From contig DKVL01000006.1 in the NCBI GenBank assembly GCA_002491195.1, positions 1-53,499 of the forward strand: 53,499 bases of DNA. The letters run 5' to 3'. Within the stretch, counting starts at the first letter, position 1. Every line of letters starts with the position of its first letter. The notes beneath the pieces were generated by a model, which made no database searches, was not told where the DNA came from, and worked only from the letters and a program-made list of their open reading frames with translations. Positions 35,564-43,586 of the stretch are shown piece by piece. The position numbers and the translations under genes are program-made. Source of the DNA: Lachnospiraceae bacterium UBA7179. Its GTDB lineage: Bacteria; Bacillota; Clostridia; Lachnospirales; Lachnospiraceae.

Positions 35564-35602
35564 AAATAACCGCTATGAAAATATTTTCCATAACGGTTAT
35601 TT
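35564..35602 (-). terminator. terminator of the DUF6465-like gene
   Basis: AAATAACCG pairs with CGGTTATTT, with inner TATG/CATA pairing, 20 bp past the stop at 35622. Confidence 0.8.
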
Positions 35603-35621
35603 CTGTATAAGTATGCTCTGA

Positions 35622-36116
35622 TCAGAATAAAGGAATCTTTCCCTCATAAGAATTATTAATTACATAGTACGCTGTGAAATCTGTCGGCTTCAAATACACC
35701 TGAATCAATTCGATTTTTGAGGCATCATTCCCCCGCTTTGTATAGTCTTCCGTGACGCGCTTTGCAATATCCTTCATGTCGGTCTCCTGTTCACGATACT
35801 GCAGTTCAAAATCAACTTCAACGCCATCAATCTCCGACAGATATCCAGTCTTCTTGGGTTTTTCCACTACTTCTGCTGTCTTCGTAACTTCTGGTGCCTT
35901 CGTCACCTCCACTGTCTTAACCGGCTCCTCCTTCTCAACTGGCTCCGGTGTCTTAACCGGCTCCTCCTTCTCGACTGGCTCCGATGTCTTAACCAGCTCC
36001 TCCTTCTCGACTGGATCTGATGCCTTAACCGGCTCCTCCTTCTCGACTGGCTCCGGTGTCTTAACCAGCTCCTCCTTTGCATCCTTAACATTTTTTACAT
36101 CTGACTTATCCAACAT
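35622..36116 (-). CDS. DUF6465-like protein with Pro/Glu/Lys repeat tail
   Basis: A 164-residue protein of unknown role. The N-terminal 80 residues consist of a 12-residue repeat of the type EPVKTPEPVEKE, highly charged and disordered. The C-terminal 80 residues (YLSEIDGVEVDFELQYREQE, LIQVYLKPTDFTAYYVINNS, GKIPLF) resemble the small Lachnospiraceae family DUF6465, whose members often have Lys/Glu-rich N-terminal tails. Single gene with its own terminator. Confidence 0.75.
   Translation of the reverse strand: MLDKSDVKNVKDAKEELVKTPEPVEKEEPVKASDPVEKEELVKTSEPVEKEEPVKTPEPVEKEEPVKTVEVTKAPEVTKTAEVVEKPKKTGYLSEIDGVEVDFELQYREQETDMKDIAKRVTEDYTKRGNDASKIELIQVYLKPTDFTAYYVINNSYEGKIPLF
35917..36085. repeat. 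36-bp tandem repeats in the DUF6465-like gene
   Basis: Four to five copies of a 36-bp unit (containing GGCTCCTCCTTCTCGACTGG) encode the 12-residue repeats. Confidence 0.8.
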
Positions 36117-36597
36117 TATGAACCATCCTTTCTAAACGTAAATTCTATAAGTAAATTAATATACCTATCTTCTGTGGCAACCTTTATTATCATACCACAC
36201 TTTTGGGGAAATGAACACACAATCTTTTATTAAAAAAAACAAAACAAACATTCCATCCGCTGTCTCACACATTTTTTATATATAACACACGTTTCTTTTC
36301 TTATGATCCTGGCAAATATTTTATCTGTAACACAAGATATTTATTCCATTTTGGGCATTTAAGCGCAAATATGAAGTGAATAATTTCTTTCACCGTTTTG
36401 TTTTTTCTGAGCGGCTGTAACTGTGTTATGTTCTCTTTTCCTGAAAATTCCTGTTCTTTTTTATGATAATCACTTATCATTTCAGCATGAAATCCTTCAC
36501 ATTTCCTATTTTTCTCACTTTTTCGACATTTTCTGCACACTTGCCCTATTTTTCTCTTTCACGCAGCAGTGTTGAGATAACTGGTATTATTTTAACA
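36117..36597. other. AT-rich intergenic region, no gene supported
   Basis: About 480 bp. The minus-strand frame at 36301-36540 has a Cys/Lys-rich composition without a recognisable fold or good ribosome site. An inverted repeat ATGATAA-TCAC-TTATCAT lies near 36464. I see no RNA gene. Confidence 0.5.
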
Positions 36598-37209
36598 TTA
36601 TTCTAAGAATGCAAATGGCGTTTTTTTATCCGCGTGCAGGAAATTCATGAGAAGATACGCCGCCCTGAGCGAGACCTTTTCCTCTCTTAAAATCCGTCTT
36701 ACTTCGTCCTGATCAGCAATCAAAACCTGTATGGACTCTGTGTCTTCCATCTCATCGCGGCTGATGGTTCCACTGGCATACCCAAAGATTGCATTGCAGC
36801 TCTCATCTGTAAAGCCCGGCCCCATAAAAAAAGGTCTTCGATATGCTGCGTCGCCGTCTGAATACACTTCAAAAGCAAGCCCTGTCTCCTCCTTCATCTC
36901 ACGCACTGCGGCGATGTCAGGAGTCTCCCCCGCATCGATCAACCCGGCCGGAAGCTCATACAGATAATCGCCTATGGGATAGCGATACTGCCTGATCATT
37001 ACAATCTTCTCCGGGTCGTCCTTTAAAATCGGATAAATGACAACTCCCTCTGCCGCACTGTCTCCCGTCCGCAGCTTGATCTCATCTGCTTTCCGCCTCG
37101 ACACGAAAAAATAGTCAAAAGGGCGGCCGTTATCTGTCAGTGCATCCAATTGAAACAGATTTAAAAACTTGTTATCGGATAGTTTGTGAATTTTTGTATA
37201 CTTTTTCAT
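36598..37209 (-). CDS. Nudix hydrolase (ADP-ribose pyrophosphatase-like)
   Basis: Hydrolyses a nucleoside diphosphate linked to another group, most likely ADP-ribose. The 203 residues contain the Nudix box GLIDAGETPDIAAVREMKEE followed by TG, and upstream the ADP-ribose pyrophosphatase-like stretch VVIYPILKDDPEKIVMIRQY with RYPIGDYLYELPAG. It diverges from the HD-GYP gene. Substrate is by similarity only. Confidence 0.88.
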   Translation of the reverse strand: MKKYTKIHKLSDNKFLNLFQLDALTDNGRPFDYFFVSRRKADEIKLRTGDSAAEGVVIYPILKDDPEKIVMIRQYRYPIGDYLYELPAGLIDAGETPDIAAVREMKEETGLAFEVYSDGDAAYRRPFFMGPGFTDESCNAIFGYASGTISRDEMEDTESIQVLIADQDEVRRILREEKVSLRAAYLLMNFLHADKKTPFAFLE

Positions 37210-37227
37210 ATATTTTCCTCCTTGTAT

Positions 37228-37256
37228 TTGACATTTTCACTAAAACCCGTTAAAAT
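37228..37256 (+). promoter_or_regulatory. sigma-A promoter of the HD-GYP gene
   Basis: TTGACA (37228-37233), a 17-bp spacer and TAAAAT (37251-37256), 47 bp before the ATG. Confidence 0.8.
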
Positions 37257-37303
37257 AAAATTAGTTTTTTAATCACCAAATTGTCTTAGAAAGAGAGGGT
37301 TTT

Positions 37304-38461
37304 ATGAGACAGATTCCCATTACCGCACTAACCCCCGGAATGGTGACAGCAGAGGACATTGTATCTTATGATCACGAAACAATCGTTCCAAAAGGCATCA
37401 TCCTCACTGAAAATATTATATCACATCTGGACGGATATTCCATATATTATGCACAGATTGAAGACGATCTGATTGTTGATCTGTCAACACCGATGGCAAA
37501 TGCAGCAATTCTCACGCAAGATACTACTATTGCAGGCCTGTACAAAGTTGATGCTCCCGCCAAAAACCCTGCGGAACAACGATTCCAACGTTTTTCCCAG
37601 GAATTTGCGCGGTGCGCCGAACATTTTGAAAACAGCCTTATGAAATCGTTATACCGCAATGAGCCGTTTCGTGCAAATGAATTGATAAAAGAGACGATGG
37701 CATTGCTGCATCAGGACAAGCAGGAAGTCAGTATCTTTGACATGCTTCTCAATATGCACAATCCGGAAGACTCGATCTATAACCACTGCATTGATGTCGC
37801 ATTGATCTCCAATGTGCTTGCGCGCTGGCTCCATTTTTCAGAGGCAGACCAGATGATGGCAACCGCTTGCGGGTTGTTTCACGATGTCGGAAAAGTTATG
37901 CTGCCCGCTGGAGTTCTGCGAAAACCTGGAAAATTGACGCCGGATGAATTTGAGATTGTAAAGACACACACTACGGAAGGCTTTCATTTGCTTGGTCGTT
38001 TCAGCAATATTCCCGACCCCGTCAAGAGCGCCGCACTGACGCACCACGAAAAATGCGACGGAAGCGGTTATCCATATCGATTGACTGCCGATGAAATTGA
38101 CAAGTTTTCCAAGGTCGTCACAATCGCGGATATTTTCGATGCTATGACAAGCGAGCGTGTATACCGCGCAGCAATGTGTCCTTTCTCAGTCATCAAGTAC
38201 TTTGAGGACGATGGCATCCAGAAGTATGATATTAAATATATCCTCACCTTCCTTGAGAATGTATCCAACACATATCTCAACCACAGAGTCACCTTAAGTA
38301 ATGGCATGGAAGGAAACGTCATCTTTATCAACCCGAATAACTTCTCCCAGCCTGTCATTCGCACGGAGAACGATGAAATCATTGATCTGCAGCAATCATA
38401 TTATCAGAGTATGCTACAATTATCGAACCAAAAAAATATTTCCATAGAGACAATCATATAG
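37304..38461 (+). CDS. HD-GYP domain protein (probable c-di-GMP phosphodiesterase)
   Basis: Probably degrades cyclic di-GMP, the messenger that switches between motile and sessile states. The 385 residues have an N-terminal domain common to such proteins (ITALTPGMVTAEDIVSYDHE), then the HD-GYP domain: FHDVGKVMLP (HD), THTTEGFHLLG, THHEKCDGSGYP (the GYP signature) and IADIFDAMTSERVYR. The C-terminal 60 residues (VTLSNGMEGNVIFINPNNF) form a small beta domain. This is plausible next to chemotaxis genes in a motile organism. GAGAGGG precedes the ATG. Confidence 0.92.
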   Translation: MRQIPITALTPGMVTAEDIVSYDHETIVPKGIILTENIISHLDGYSIYYAQIEDDLIVDLSTPMANAAILTQDTTIAGLYKVDAPAKNPAEQRFQRFSQEFARCAEHFENSLMKSLYRNEPFRANELIKETMALLHQDKQEVSIFDMLLNMHNPEDSIYNHCIDVALISNVLARWLHFSEADQMMATACGLFHDVGKVMLPAGVLRKPGKLTPDEFEIVKTHTTEGFHLLGRFSNIPDPVKSAALTHHEKCDGSGYPYRLTADEIDKFSKVVTIADIFDAMTSERVYRAAMCPFSVIKYFEDDGIQKYDIKYILTFLENVSNTYLNHRVTLSNGMEGNVIFINPNNFSQPVIRTENDEIIDLQQSYYQSMLQLSNQKNISIETII

Positions 38462-38483
38462 CTGCAAAACATGATGGAAAAAT

Positions 38484-38510
38484 CGAGTAGGGAAGATTTT
38501 CCCCTACTCG
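38484..38510 (-). terminator. hairpin between HD-GYP gene and R2 repeat
   Basis: CGAGTAGGG pairs perfectly with CCCTACTCG. The T-run (TTTTT) follows on the minus strand, so it acts leftward, though it could also serve the HD-GYP gene end. Confidence 0.7.
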
Positions 38511-38580
38511 CGCGCGGTCCGTGCGTCACGTTAGTGACATATTTCCAGATGCGCAGCATCTTGTGCTCGGGCCTGTGCAT
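38511..38580 (-). repeat. R2 repeat, copy 1 (downstream of amtB)
   Basis: A 70-bp element differing from copy 2 by two bases. It has an outer stem GGTCCGTGC/GCTCGGGCC and two perfect inner hairpins, GTCAC-GTTA-GTGAC and GATGC-GCA-GCATC, so it can form a three-way junction. On the minus strand it starts directly after the amtB terminator T-tract. Confidence 0.9.
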
Positions 38581-38626
38581 AAAAAGTGGAAAACCCAGGA
38601 TTGTTCAGGTTTTCCACTTTTCATTC
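38581..38626 (-). terminator. terminator of amtB
   Basis: AAAAAGTGGAAAACC pairs with GGTTTTCCACTTTT, 20 bp past the amtB stop. T-tract on the minus strand. Confidence 0.9.
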
Positions 38627-38645
38627 CAGTGCTCATTCGAAGAAA

Positions 38646-40442
38646 CTATTCCACATCTGCGAGCGCGGCCATATTCTCCTCTCCTGTACGGATTTTGACC
38701 ACCTTATCTACATTGTATACAAAAATCTTACCATCTCCGATATGACCTGTGTAGAGTACTTTCTTTGCTGACTCGATTACCTTCTCAACAGGAATCGTCG
38801 ATACAACCACTTCAACCTTTACTTTTGGAAGCAGTGTCGCATCAATTTCCGCTCCACGATATTTCTCGCCTGCACCCTTCTGGATCCCGCAGCCCATAAC
38901 CTGCGTCACAGTCATACCAGTTACACCGATATTGTTCATCGCCTTACGGAGCACATCATACCTTGATAATTTTGCGATAATGACAACCTTATAGATACCA
39001 GAAACAGAAGGAACTGGAACCTGCGAAACCTTGACTGCTGCATTCTTCTGTGCCTCCGATGCCTCATCGTAATTGTCGTTACCAAGCTCTGTATTCTCAT
39101 TCTCCTCCATAATCATGCTGTTTGAGATATCCATCATAGAGAACCCTGCATATGCAGACGGAAGACCATGCTCTGTAGCATCAAGTCCGATAATCTCCTC
39201 CTCCTCACTAACACGAAGACCGAAGAGTGCCTTGATGATCAAAAACGTAATTGTAATCGTAACCACAGTCCATATGATCACACTAAACATACCCGCAAGC
39301 TGCATTCCCAAAAGTTTGAATCCGCCGCCATAAAAAAGTCCCGTTCCACAGATCTGATTCGTACCGAATGTCACACCGTCGCCATAACCTCTTGCGAACG
39401 CAGGCGCTGTATCGGTCGCAAACAGACCAACCGCAATTGTACCCCAGATACCATTTAAACAATGGACCGCTACCGCACCAACCGGATCGTCAATACGCAG
39501 CTTATAGTCGAGGAACCATACACCAAACGCCACAAGAAGTCCTGCTACAGCACCGATCATAATTGCGCCAAAGGCGTCTGTCACATCACACCCTGCCGTG
39601 ATCGCCACAAGCCCTGCAAGAGACGCATTGAGACACATTGACACATCCGGCTTACCATATTTAATCCATGTAAAGATCATGCAGACCACCGTCGCGATTG
39701 CTGGTGCGATCGTCGTTGTCACGAAAATGGATCCGAGCTCCGCGATGCTTGTCGCTGCCGCACCGTTAAATCCATACCATCCAAGCCACAAGATAAATAC
39801 GCCAAGCGCACCGACTGTAAGGTTATGTCCGGGAAATGCATTGACCTTCGTTATATTTCCCTGTTTATCCTTTGTAAACTTGCCGATCCGCGGGCCGAGC
39901 ATCTTTGCACCGATCAGGGCACTGATACCGCCTACCATATGTATTGCGCAGGATCCTGCAAAATCGTGGAATCCCATCTGTGCCAGCCAGCCGCCGCCCC
40001 AGATCCAGTGCGCCTCAACCGGATAAATCACTGCAGAAATCACCCCAGAATACACACAGTAAGATAGAAACTTCGTTCTCTCTGCCATTGCACCGGAAAC
40101 GATTGTCGCTGTTGTTGCGCAGAATACCAGATTGAATACGAAATTTGACCAGTCAAAGTCTGCATAGCTTGTGAAAATGTCAAAGCCGGGCTTTCCGATA
40201 AATCCCAACAAATCCTCACCCAGCAGCAGACCAAAACCAATCAGGATAAATGTACAAGTACCGATACAGAAATCCATCAGATTCTTCATGATGATGTTTC
40301 CTGTATTCTTTGCCCTGGTGAATCCTACCTCCACCATCGCAAAACCAGCCTGCATCCAAAATACCAGTGCAGCACCGATCAAAAACCATACGCCGAAAAT
40401 CTCACCGTTCACGGCATCCAGCAATTCCTGTAACTCTGTCAT
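38646..40442 (-). CDS. amtB: ammonium transporter AmtB fused to a PII (GlnK-like) domain
   Basis: Imports ammonium/ammonia; the attached PII domain likely gates it according to ADP/ATP and 2-oxoglutarate. The 598 residues: an Amt domain with 11 membrane helices (about 1-420; FWMQAGFAMVEVGFTRAKN, EAHWIWGGGWL, DFAGSCAIHMVGG, VHCLNGIWGT), an acidic linker (about 425-480) and a full PII domain (483-598; YKVVIIAKLSRYDVLR, GDGKIFVYNV, IRTGE). The T-loop reads YRGAEID: the Tyr that PII proteins uridylylate (Tyr51 in E. coli) is Ile533. AmtB-PII fusions are known in a few Clostridia. I start at 40442 because AAGGAGGAG is 6 nt upstream. Promoter and leader: see 40466-40618. Confidence 0.96.
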   Translation of the reverse strand: MTELQELLDAVNGEIFGVWFLIGAALVFWMQAGFAMVEVGFTRAKNTGNIIMKNLMDFCIGTCTFILIGFGLLLGEDLLGFIGKPGFDIFTSYADFDWSNFVFNLVFCATTATIVSGAMAERTKFLSYCVYSGVISAVIYPVEAHWIWGGGWLAQMGFHDFAGSCAIHMVGGISALIGAKMLGPRIGKFTKDKQGNITKVNAFPGHNLTVGALGVFILWLGWYGFNGAAATSIAELGSIFVTTTIAPAIATVVCMIFTWIKYGKPDVSMCLNASLAGLVAITAGCDVTDAFGAIMIGAVAGLLVAFGVWFLDYKLRIDDPVGAVAVHCLNGIWGTIAVGLFATDTAPAFARGYGDGVTFGTNQICGTGLFYGGGFKLLGMQLAGMFSVIIWTVVTITITFLIIKALFGLRVSEEEEIIGLDATEHGLPSAYAGFSMMDISNSMIMEENENTELGNDNYDEASEAQKNAAVKVSQVPVPSVSGIYKVVIIAKLSRYDVLRKAMNNIGVTGMTVTQVMGCGIQKGAGEKYRGAEIDATLLPKVKVEVVVSTIPVEKVIESAKKVLYTGHIGDGKIFVYNVDKVVKIRTGEENMAALADVE

Positions 40443-40466
40443 AATAATCTCCTCCTTTTTCAATAC

Positions 40467-40536
40467 CGCGCGGCCCGTGCGTCACGTTAGTGACATATTT
40501 CCAGATGCGTAGCATCTTGTGCTCGGGCCTGTGCAT
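40467..40536 (-). repeat. R2 repeat, copy 2 (amtB leader)
   Basis: 68 of 70 bases equal copy 1; one change turns a G-U pair of the outer stem into G-C. On the minus strand it begins directly after the T-tract of the leader terminator and ends within about 10 nt of the amtB ribosome site, so it forms the amtB leader. Confidence 0.9.
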
Positions 40537-40575
40537 AAAAAAAGGTGCTAAGGGAGTATATCCCGTAGCACCTTT
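40537..40575 (-). terminator. terminator/attenuator in the amtB leader
   Basis: AAGGTGCTA..GGGA pairs with TCCC..TAGCACCTT, followed on the minus strand by a TTTTTTT tract. It begins within about 10 nt of the likely transcription start, so it would stop amtB transcripts early unless bypassed. It might instead only end the upstream GNAT gene. Confidence 0.75.
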
Positions 40576-40589
40576 GCTTCATGCAACTT

Positions 40590-40618
40590 ATATTACCACC
40601 ACACTTTTCAATTGTCAA
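40590..40618 (-). promoter_or_regulatory. sigma-A promoter of amtB
   Basis: On the minus strand a consensus TTGACA (40618-40613), a 17-bp spacer and TAATAT (40595-40590), about 150 bp before the amtB start and upstream of the leader terminator. Confidence 0.75.
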
Positions 40619-40736
40619 ACTTTTTTATCCCACCATGCTGTCCATATCTGACGATAAAATGCTCATTTGTATATTATATTATTCCTTTTGTGCGCTATAC
40701 TATATTAAGTTGGCACTATTTCCCACTCTTTTTTGT

Positions 40737-41471
40737 CTAATTTGCACGATAGACATACTGTATAAATTCCTTTTCCGCCATCATTCCGTCGAAATTGAAT
40801 TCACTCAGCCTGACTCTGTCCTGCGGCACAAATCCAAGCCGTTCACACAGATGAATCGACGCTGTGTTATTTTCATTGATAAAGGAGCAGTATGTCTTCT
40901 GATCCAGCTCCCGAATCCCATAAGACAGGATCTCACTGCATGCCTCGTAAGCGTATCCTTTATGTTGATAATTTACCCCCAGCATAAATCCCAGTTCCAA
41001 TCCCTCAAAACCTTCCTTGTACTCCAGTCCAGCCCTTCCTATAACACACCCGTTCTTCTTCTCTTCGAGCACCCACATTCCATAGCCATAAAACCCGTAT
41101 ATGTTTTTGATATATTCCTTCGTGTATTCCCTTTCCTGCTCCGGATCCGCAAAAAGAGGTTCCATATACTGCGTAACACTTTCATCACTGTACAACTCAT
41201 ACAGACGCGGTACATCCTCCACCGCAATCTCTCTGATCTTTAACCGTTCTGTCTCAGCGATATCCCATGGAATAGCATGAAAACGCCTGTATACCCGGTC
41301 AAGGTACCGCGCATCAATGTCACTTAGTTTTTCCACACAGTACGAACCACCCGGAAAGCTCTGGTCCATATTCCTCTCATTTAACCAGACAACATATGGG
41401 ATCTGGTTCGCTGCGTAATAGATCGCTTCGTCAGCACTTTCTGTTATCATGACTTCATGTGTATCATCCAT
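40737..41471 (-). CDS. GNAT-family N-acetyltransferase with N-terminal extension
   Basis: A 244-residue protein. Residues ~75-235 are a RimJ/RimL-type acetyltransferase (RLKIREIAVEDVPRLYELYS, LELGFMLGVNYQHKGYAYEA as the acetyl-CoA-binding segment, NTASIHLCERLGF). The first ~70 residues (ITESADEAIYYAANQIPYVV) resemble the tail of a HAD-like or response-regulator fold and may bind a partner. Substrate not known. It starts 8 nt after the Xre gene, so they form an operon. Confidence 0.85.
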   Translation of the reverse strand: MDDTHEVMITESADEAIYYAANQIPYVVWLNERNMDQSFPGGSYCVEKLSDIDARYLDRVYRRFHAIPWDIAETERLKIREIAVEDVPRLYELYSDESVTQYMEPLFADPEQEREYTKEYIKNIYGFYGYGMWVLEEKKNGCVIGRAGLEYKEGFEGLELGFMLGVNYQHKGYAYEACSEILSYGIRELDQKTYCSFINENNTASIHLCERLGFVPQDRVRLSEFNFDGMMAEKEFIQYVYRAN

Positions 41472-41479
41472 TTCATTGT

Positions 41480-41836
41480 CTACCCTACCCTTTTCGATTG
41501 ATCATTCTTCCCGCAGCGCATCTTGTGAATGGTCTTATGATACCTTTTCAGCCGCACAAGCTGCGCCTGGTTCTCGCATCCCTGTAGAATCCACACTTCA
41601 TCCTGCCTTGGCACCACCAAATCTTCCATATGCACATTTAATATCGTGCTCAGCTTGTACAGATTGTCAATAGACGGCATCGTCTGCCCGTTGATCCAGC
41701 GGTATATTGGCTGCGGACAGGAAAGCTTCAGCTCCTTCTGGATCTGAGCAATCGTATAACCCTGCTTTCTGATCTTGCCATTCAATACTTGTCCAGTCAT
41801 CTGCATATCAAGAGATACACATGTCTCCTTTTTCAT
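41480..41836 (-). CDS. Xre-family DNA-binding protein
   Basis: A 118-residue protein with a helix-turn-helix (YTIAQIQKELKLSCPQPIYR, WINGQTMPSIDNLYKLSTIL) and a basic C-terminal tail. It is cotranscribed with the GNAT gene. An inverted repeat in the divergent region (41895-41914) could be its operator. Confidence 0.82.
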   Translation of the reverse strand: MKKETCVSLDMQMTGQVLNGKIRKQGYTIAQIQKELKLSCPQPIYRWINGQTMPSIDNLYKLSTILNVHMEDLVVPRQDEVWILQGCENQAQLVRLKRYHKTIHKMRCGKNDQSKRVG

Positions 41837-41894
41837 ATTCCCTGCCTCCCTATTGCTTCATATTTTTATATATTCATCATACACACTTTTCCGT

Positions 41895-41914
41895 AAAAAG
41901 TCATTGTACTTTTT
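41895..41914. promoter_or_regulatory. inverted repeat between the Xre and pdaA genes
   Basis: AAAAAGT and ACTTTTT flank a 6-bp centre in the divergent intergenic region. A possible operator. Confidence 0.35.
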
Positions 41915-41987
41915 ATTAAAAACAGGAATTTTTTTACTGGTTGGAAATATTCTGTAATAAGAACCCTCTTGAAAGAGCAAAAAAAGG

Positions 41988-42818
41988 ATGAAAAAAATAA
42001 ATCTTAAAAAATTCGTACTGGCAGCCCTGCTTTTGACTGCCGCCTTCCTTCTCGGCCGAGGCGTCGCATATGTTCGATACGAAATAACAGACTCGCAGGC
42101 AATCCCTGCCAGCGGAAACGTATCTTCCGAAAACTGGGGACTCGGTTTCGGACAGGAGGGCAGCCAGCCGACCGGAAATGCCTCTGTGGATGAGCTCAAA
42201 CAGTATGATGCCCATTTTGTCGGTGACAACACAGAGAAAGTGATCTATCTTACTTTCGACGCCGGATATGAGAACGGAAACACACAGCCAATTTTAGATG
42301 CCTTGAAAAAACACAATGTAACAGCTACCTTTTTCGTGGTGGGACATTATATGGAATCCGCACCGGAGCTTGTAAAACAGATGGTTGCAGACGGACATTT
42401 TGTGGGCAACCACACCTACCATCATCTGGATATGTCCTCGATCGCTTCCAAAGAATCTTTCGAAAAAGAGATGCGTGACGTAGAAACTCTATTCAAAGAA
42501 ATTACTGGTACAGAACTGGCACACTTCTACCGTCCGCCTCAGGGAAAATACAATACCGATAATCTAAAAATGGCAAAGGAACTGGGATATCATACCTTTT
42601 TCTGGAGTCTCGCCTATGTTGACTGGTATCAGGATAAACAGCCAACAAGAGAAGAAGCATTCAAAAAACTGGTTGGACGGATTCACCCTGGAGCCATCGT
42701 ACTCCTGCACAGCACTTCCAGGACAAACGGTGAGATCCTCGACGAACTGCTGACGAGGTGGGAAGAACTGGGCTACACCTTCCACACGCTGGAAGATTTT
42801 GTGCAATCATCAGAATAA
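41988..42818 (+). CDS. pdaA: polysaccharide deacetylase, PdaA-like
   Basis: Removes the acetyl group from muramic acid residues during spore cortex muramic-delta-lactam formation, if it is a true PdaA. The 276 residues have an N-terminal membrane anchor or signal (residues 5-25) and a NodB domain: YLTFDAGYENGNT (the PdaA form of the TFDD motif), NHTYHHLDMSS (metal-binding His pair), FYRPPQGKYN and HPGAIVLLHSTS. It converges with the HD gene, overlapping its 3' end by 9 nt. Confidence 0.9.
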   Translation: MKKINLKKFVLAALLLTAAFLLGRGVAYVRYEITDSQAIPASGNVSSENWGLGFGQEGSQPTGNASVDELKQYDAHFVGDNTEKVIYLTFDAGYENGNTQPILDALKKHNVTATFFVVGHYMESAPELVKQMVADGHFVGNHTYHHLDMSSIASKESFEKEMRDVETLFKEITGTELAHFYRPPQGKYNTDNLKMAKELGYHTFFWSLAYVDWYQDKQPTREEAFKKLVGRIHPGAIVLLHSTSRTNGEILDELLTRWEELGYTFHTLEDFVQSSE

Positions 42819-43583
42819 AATCGTCAGATATTGGTCATACACCCTCATGACACTCGTGTCACAAAATTCCATAAGCTGCTCCCTGACCGCCCTAAAATAC
42901 CACTCTTGCTTTGATTTATCTGGTTGGTTGAACTTATTCCATATCTCTGTTTTCAGATAATGCTGTTCCCTCACAATGGACTCCAGATTGGCGGTCTTGT
43001 CTGCAAGGACAATCAACTTCGCATCCAATGAAGCAACCTTGAGATGCTCAATCGTCTCCCTCTTTCTGATTTCCCATGTCTGTGCAGCCGGTATATTGCG
43101 ACGCTTATTCTCTGTTTCCGTCTCCACCAGTCTGGCAACCCGGTCGCCAAATTCTTTCCGCAAATCATCCAGCGTCACCCAGGTATCTTCAACGGTATCA
43201 TGGAGAATCGCTGCCTGCAGTACCTCAATCTCCCGTGTGAGTTCCACCGCATAATTCATGGTTGTGATAATGTGTGTGAAATATGGCACTCTCGTCTTTT
43301 TCCTATACTGCCCCAAATGTGCTCTGGCAGCATATGCATACGCACTGTAAAGCTGTGCATTTAATCCTTCAACAGTCGGAAAAAGGGCTGGCTGGCCATC
43401 CACCCCTTTTTCATTATAACGACACACGAACTCTCCTTTGGCGCTTTCAGCCTTTCCAGTGTAATAGGGACATCCATATCCGCACACATGCTGCTCTTTT
43501 TTGACATTCAAAAAACTATCCACTGCCCTGCAATAGAAATATCCCTCACTGTCTGCACTTACAAAATGTTCGTTTTGATTCAT
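42810..43583 (-). CDS. HD-domain hydrolase, SpoT/MESH1-like
   Basis: The 257 residues have an N-terminal Cys-containing part (HVCGYGCPYYTG, FVCRYNEKG) and an HD domain of the (p)ppGpp hydrolase type: HLGQYRKKTRVPYFTHIITT, LQAAILHDTVEDTWVTLDDL and KLIVLADKTANL. There is no synthetase domain. It may remove (p)ppGpp or a similar nucleotide. It lies 3 nt after the SH3 gene, third in an operon with the M13 peptidase. Confidence 0.82.
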   Translation of the reverse strand: MNQNEHFVSADSEGYFYCRAVDSFLNVKKEQHVCGYGCPYYTGKAESAKGEFVCRYNEKGVDGQPALFPTVEGLNAQLYSAYAYAARAHLGQYRKKTRVPYFTHIITTMNYAVELTREIEVLQAAILHDTVEDTWVTLDDLRKEFGDRVARLVETETENKRRNIPAAQTWEIRKRETIEHLKVASLDAKLIVLADKTANLESIVREQHYLKTEIWNKFNQPDKSKQEWYFRAVREQLMEFCDTSVMRVYDQYLTILF

Positions 43584-43586
43584 TGC

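Noticed and set aside
36464..36481. ATGATAATCACTTATCAT as a Fur box
   Set aside because: Symmetry and spacing do not fit the 7-1-7 pattern and no iron gene is adjacent.
36301..36540. 79-residue Cys/Lys-rich frame
   Set aside because: AT-rich composition, no ribosome site, no recognisable domain.
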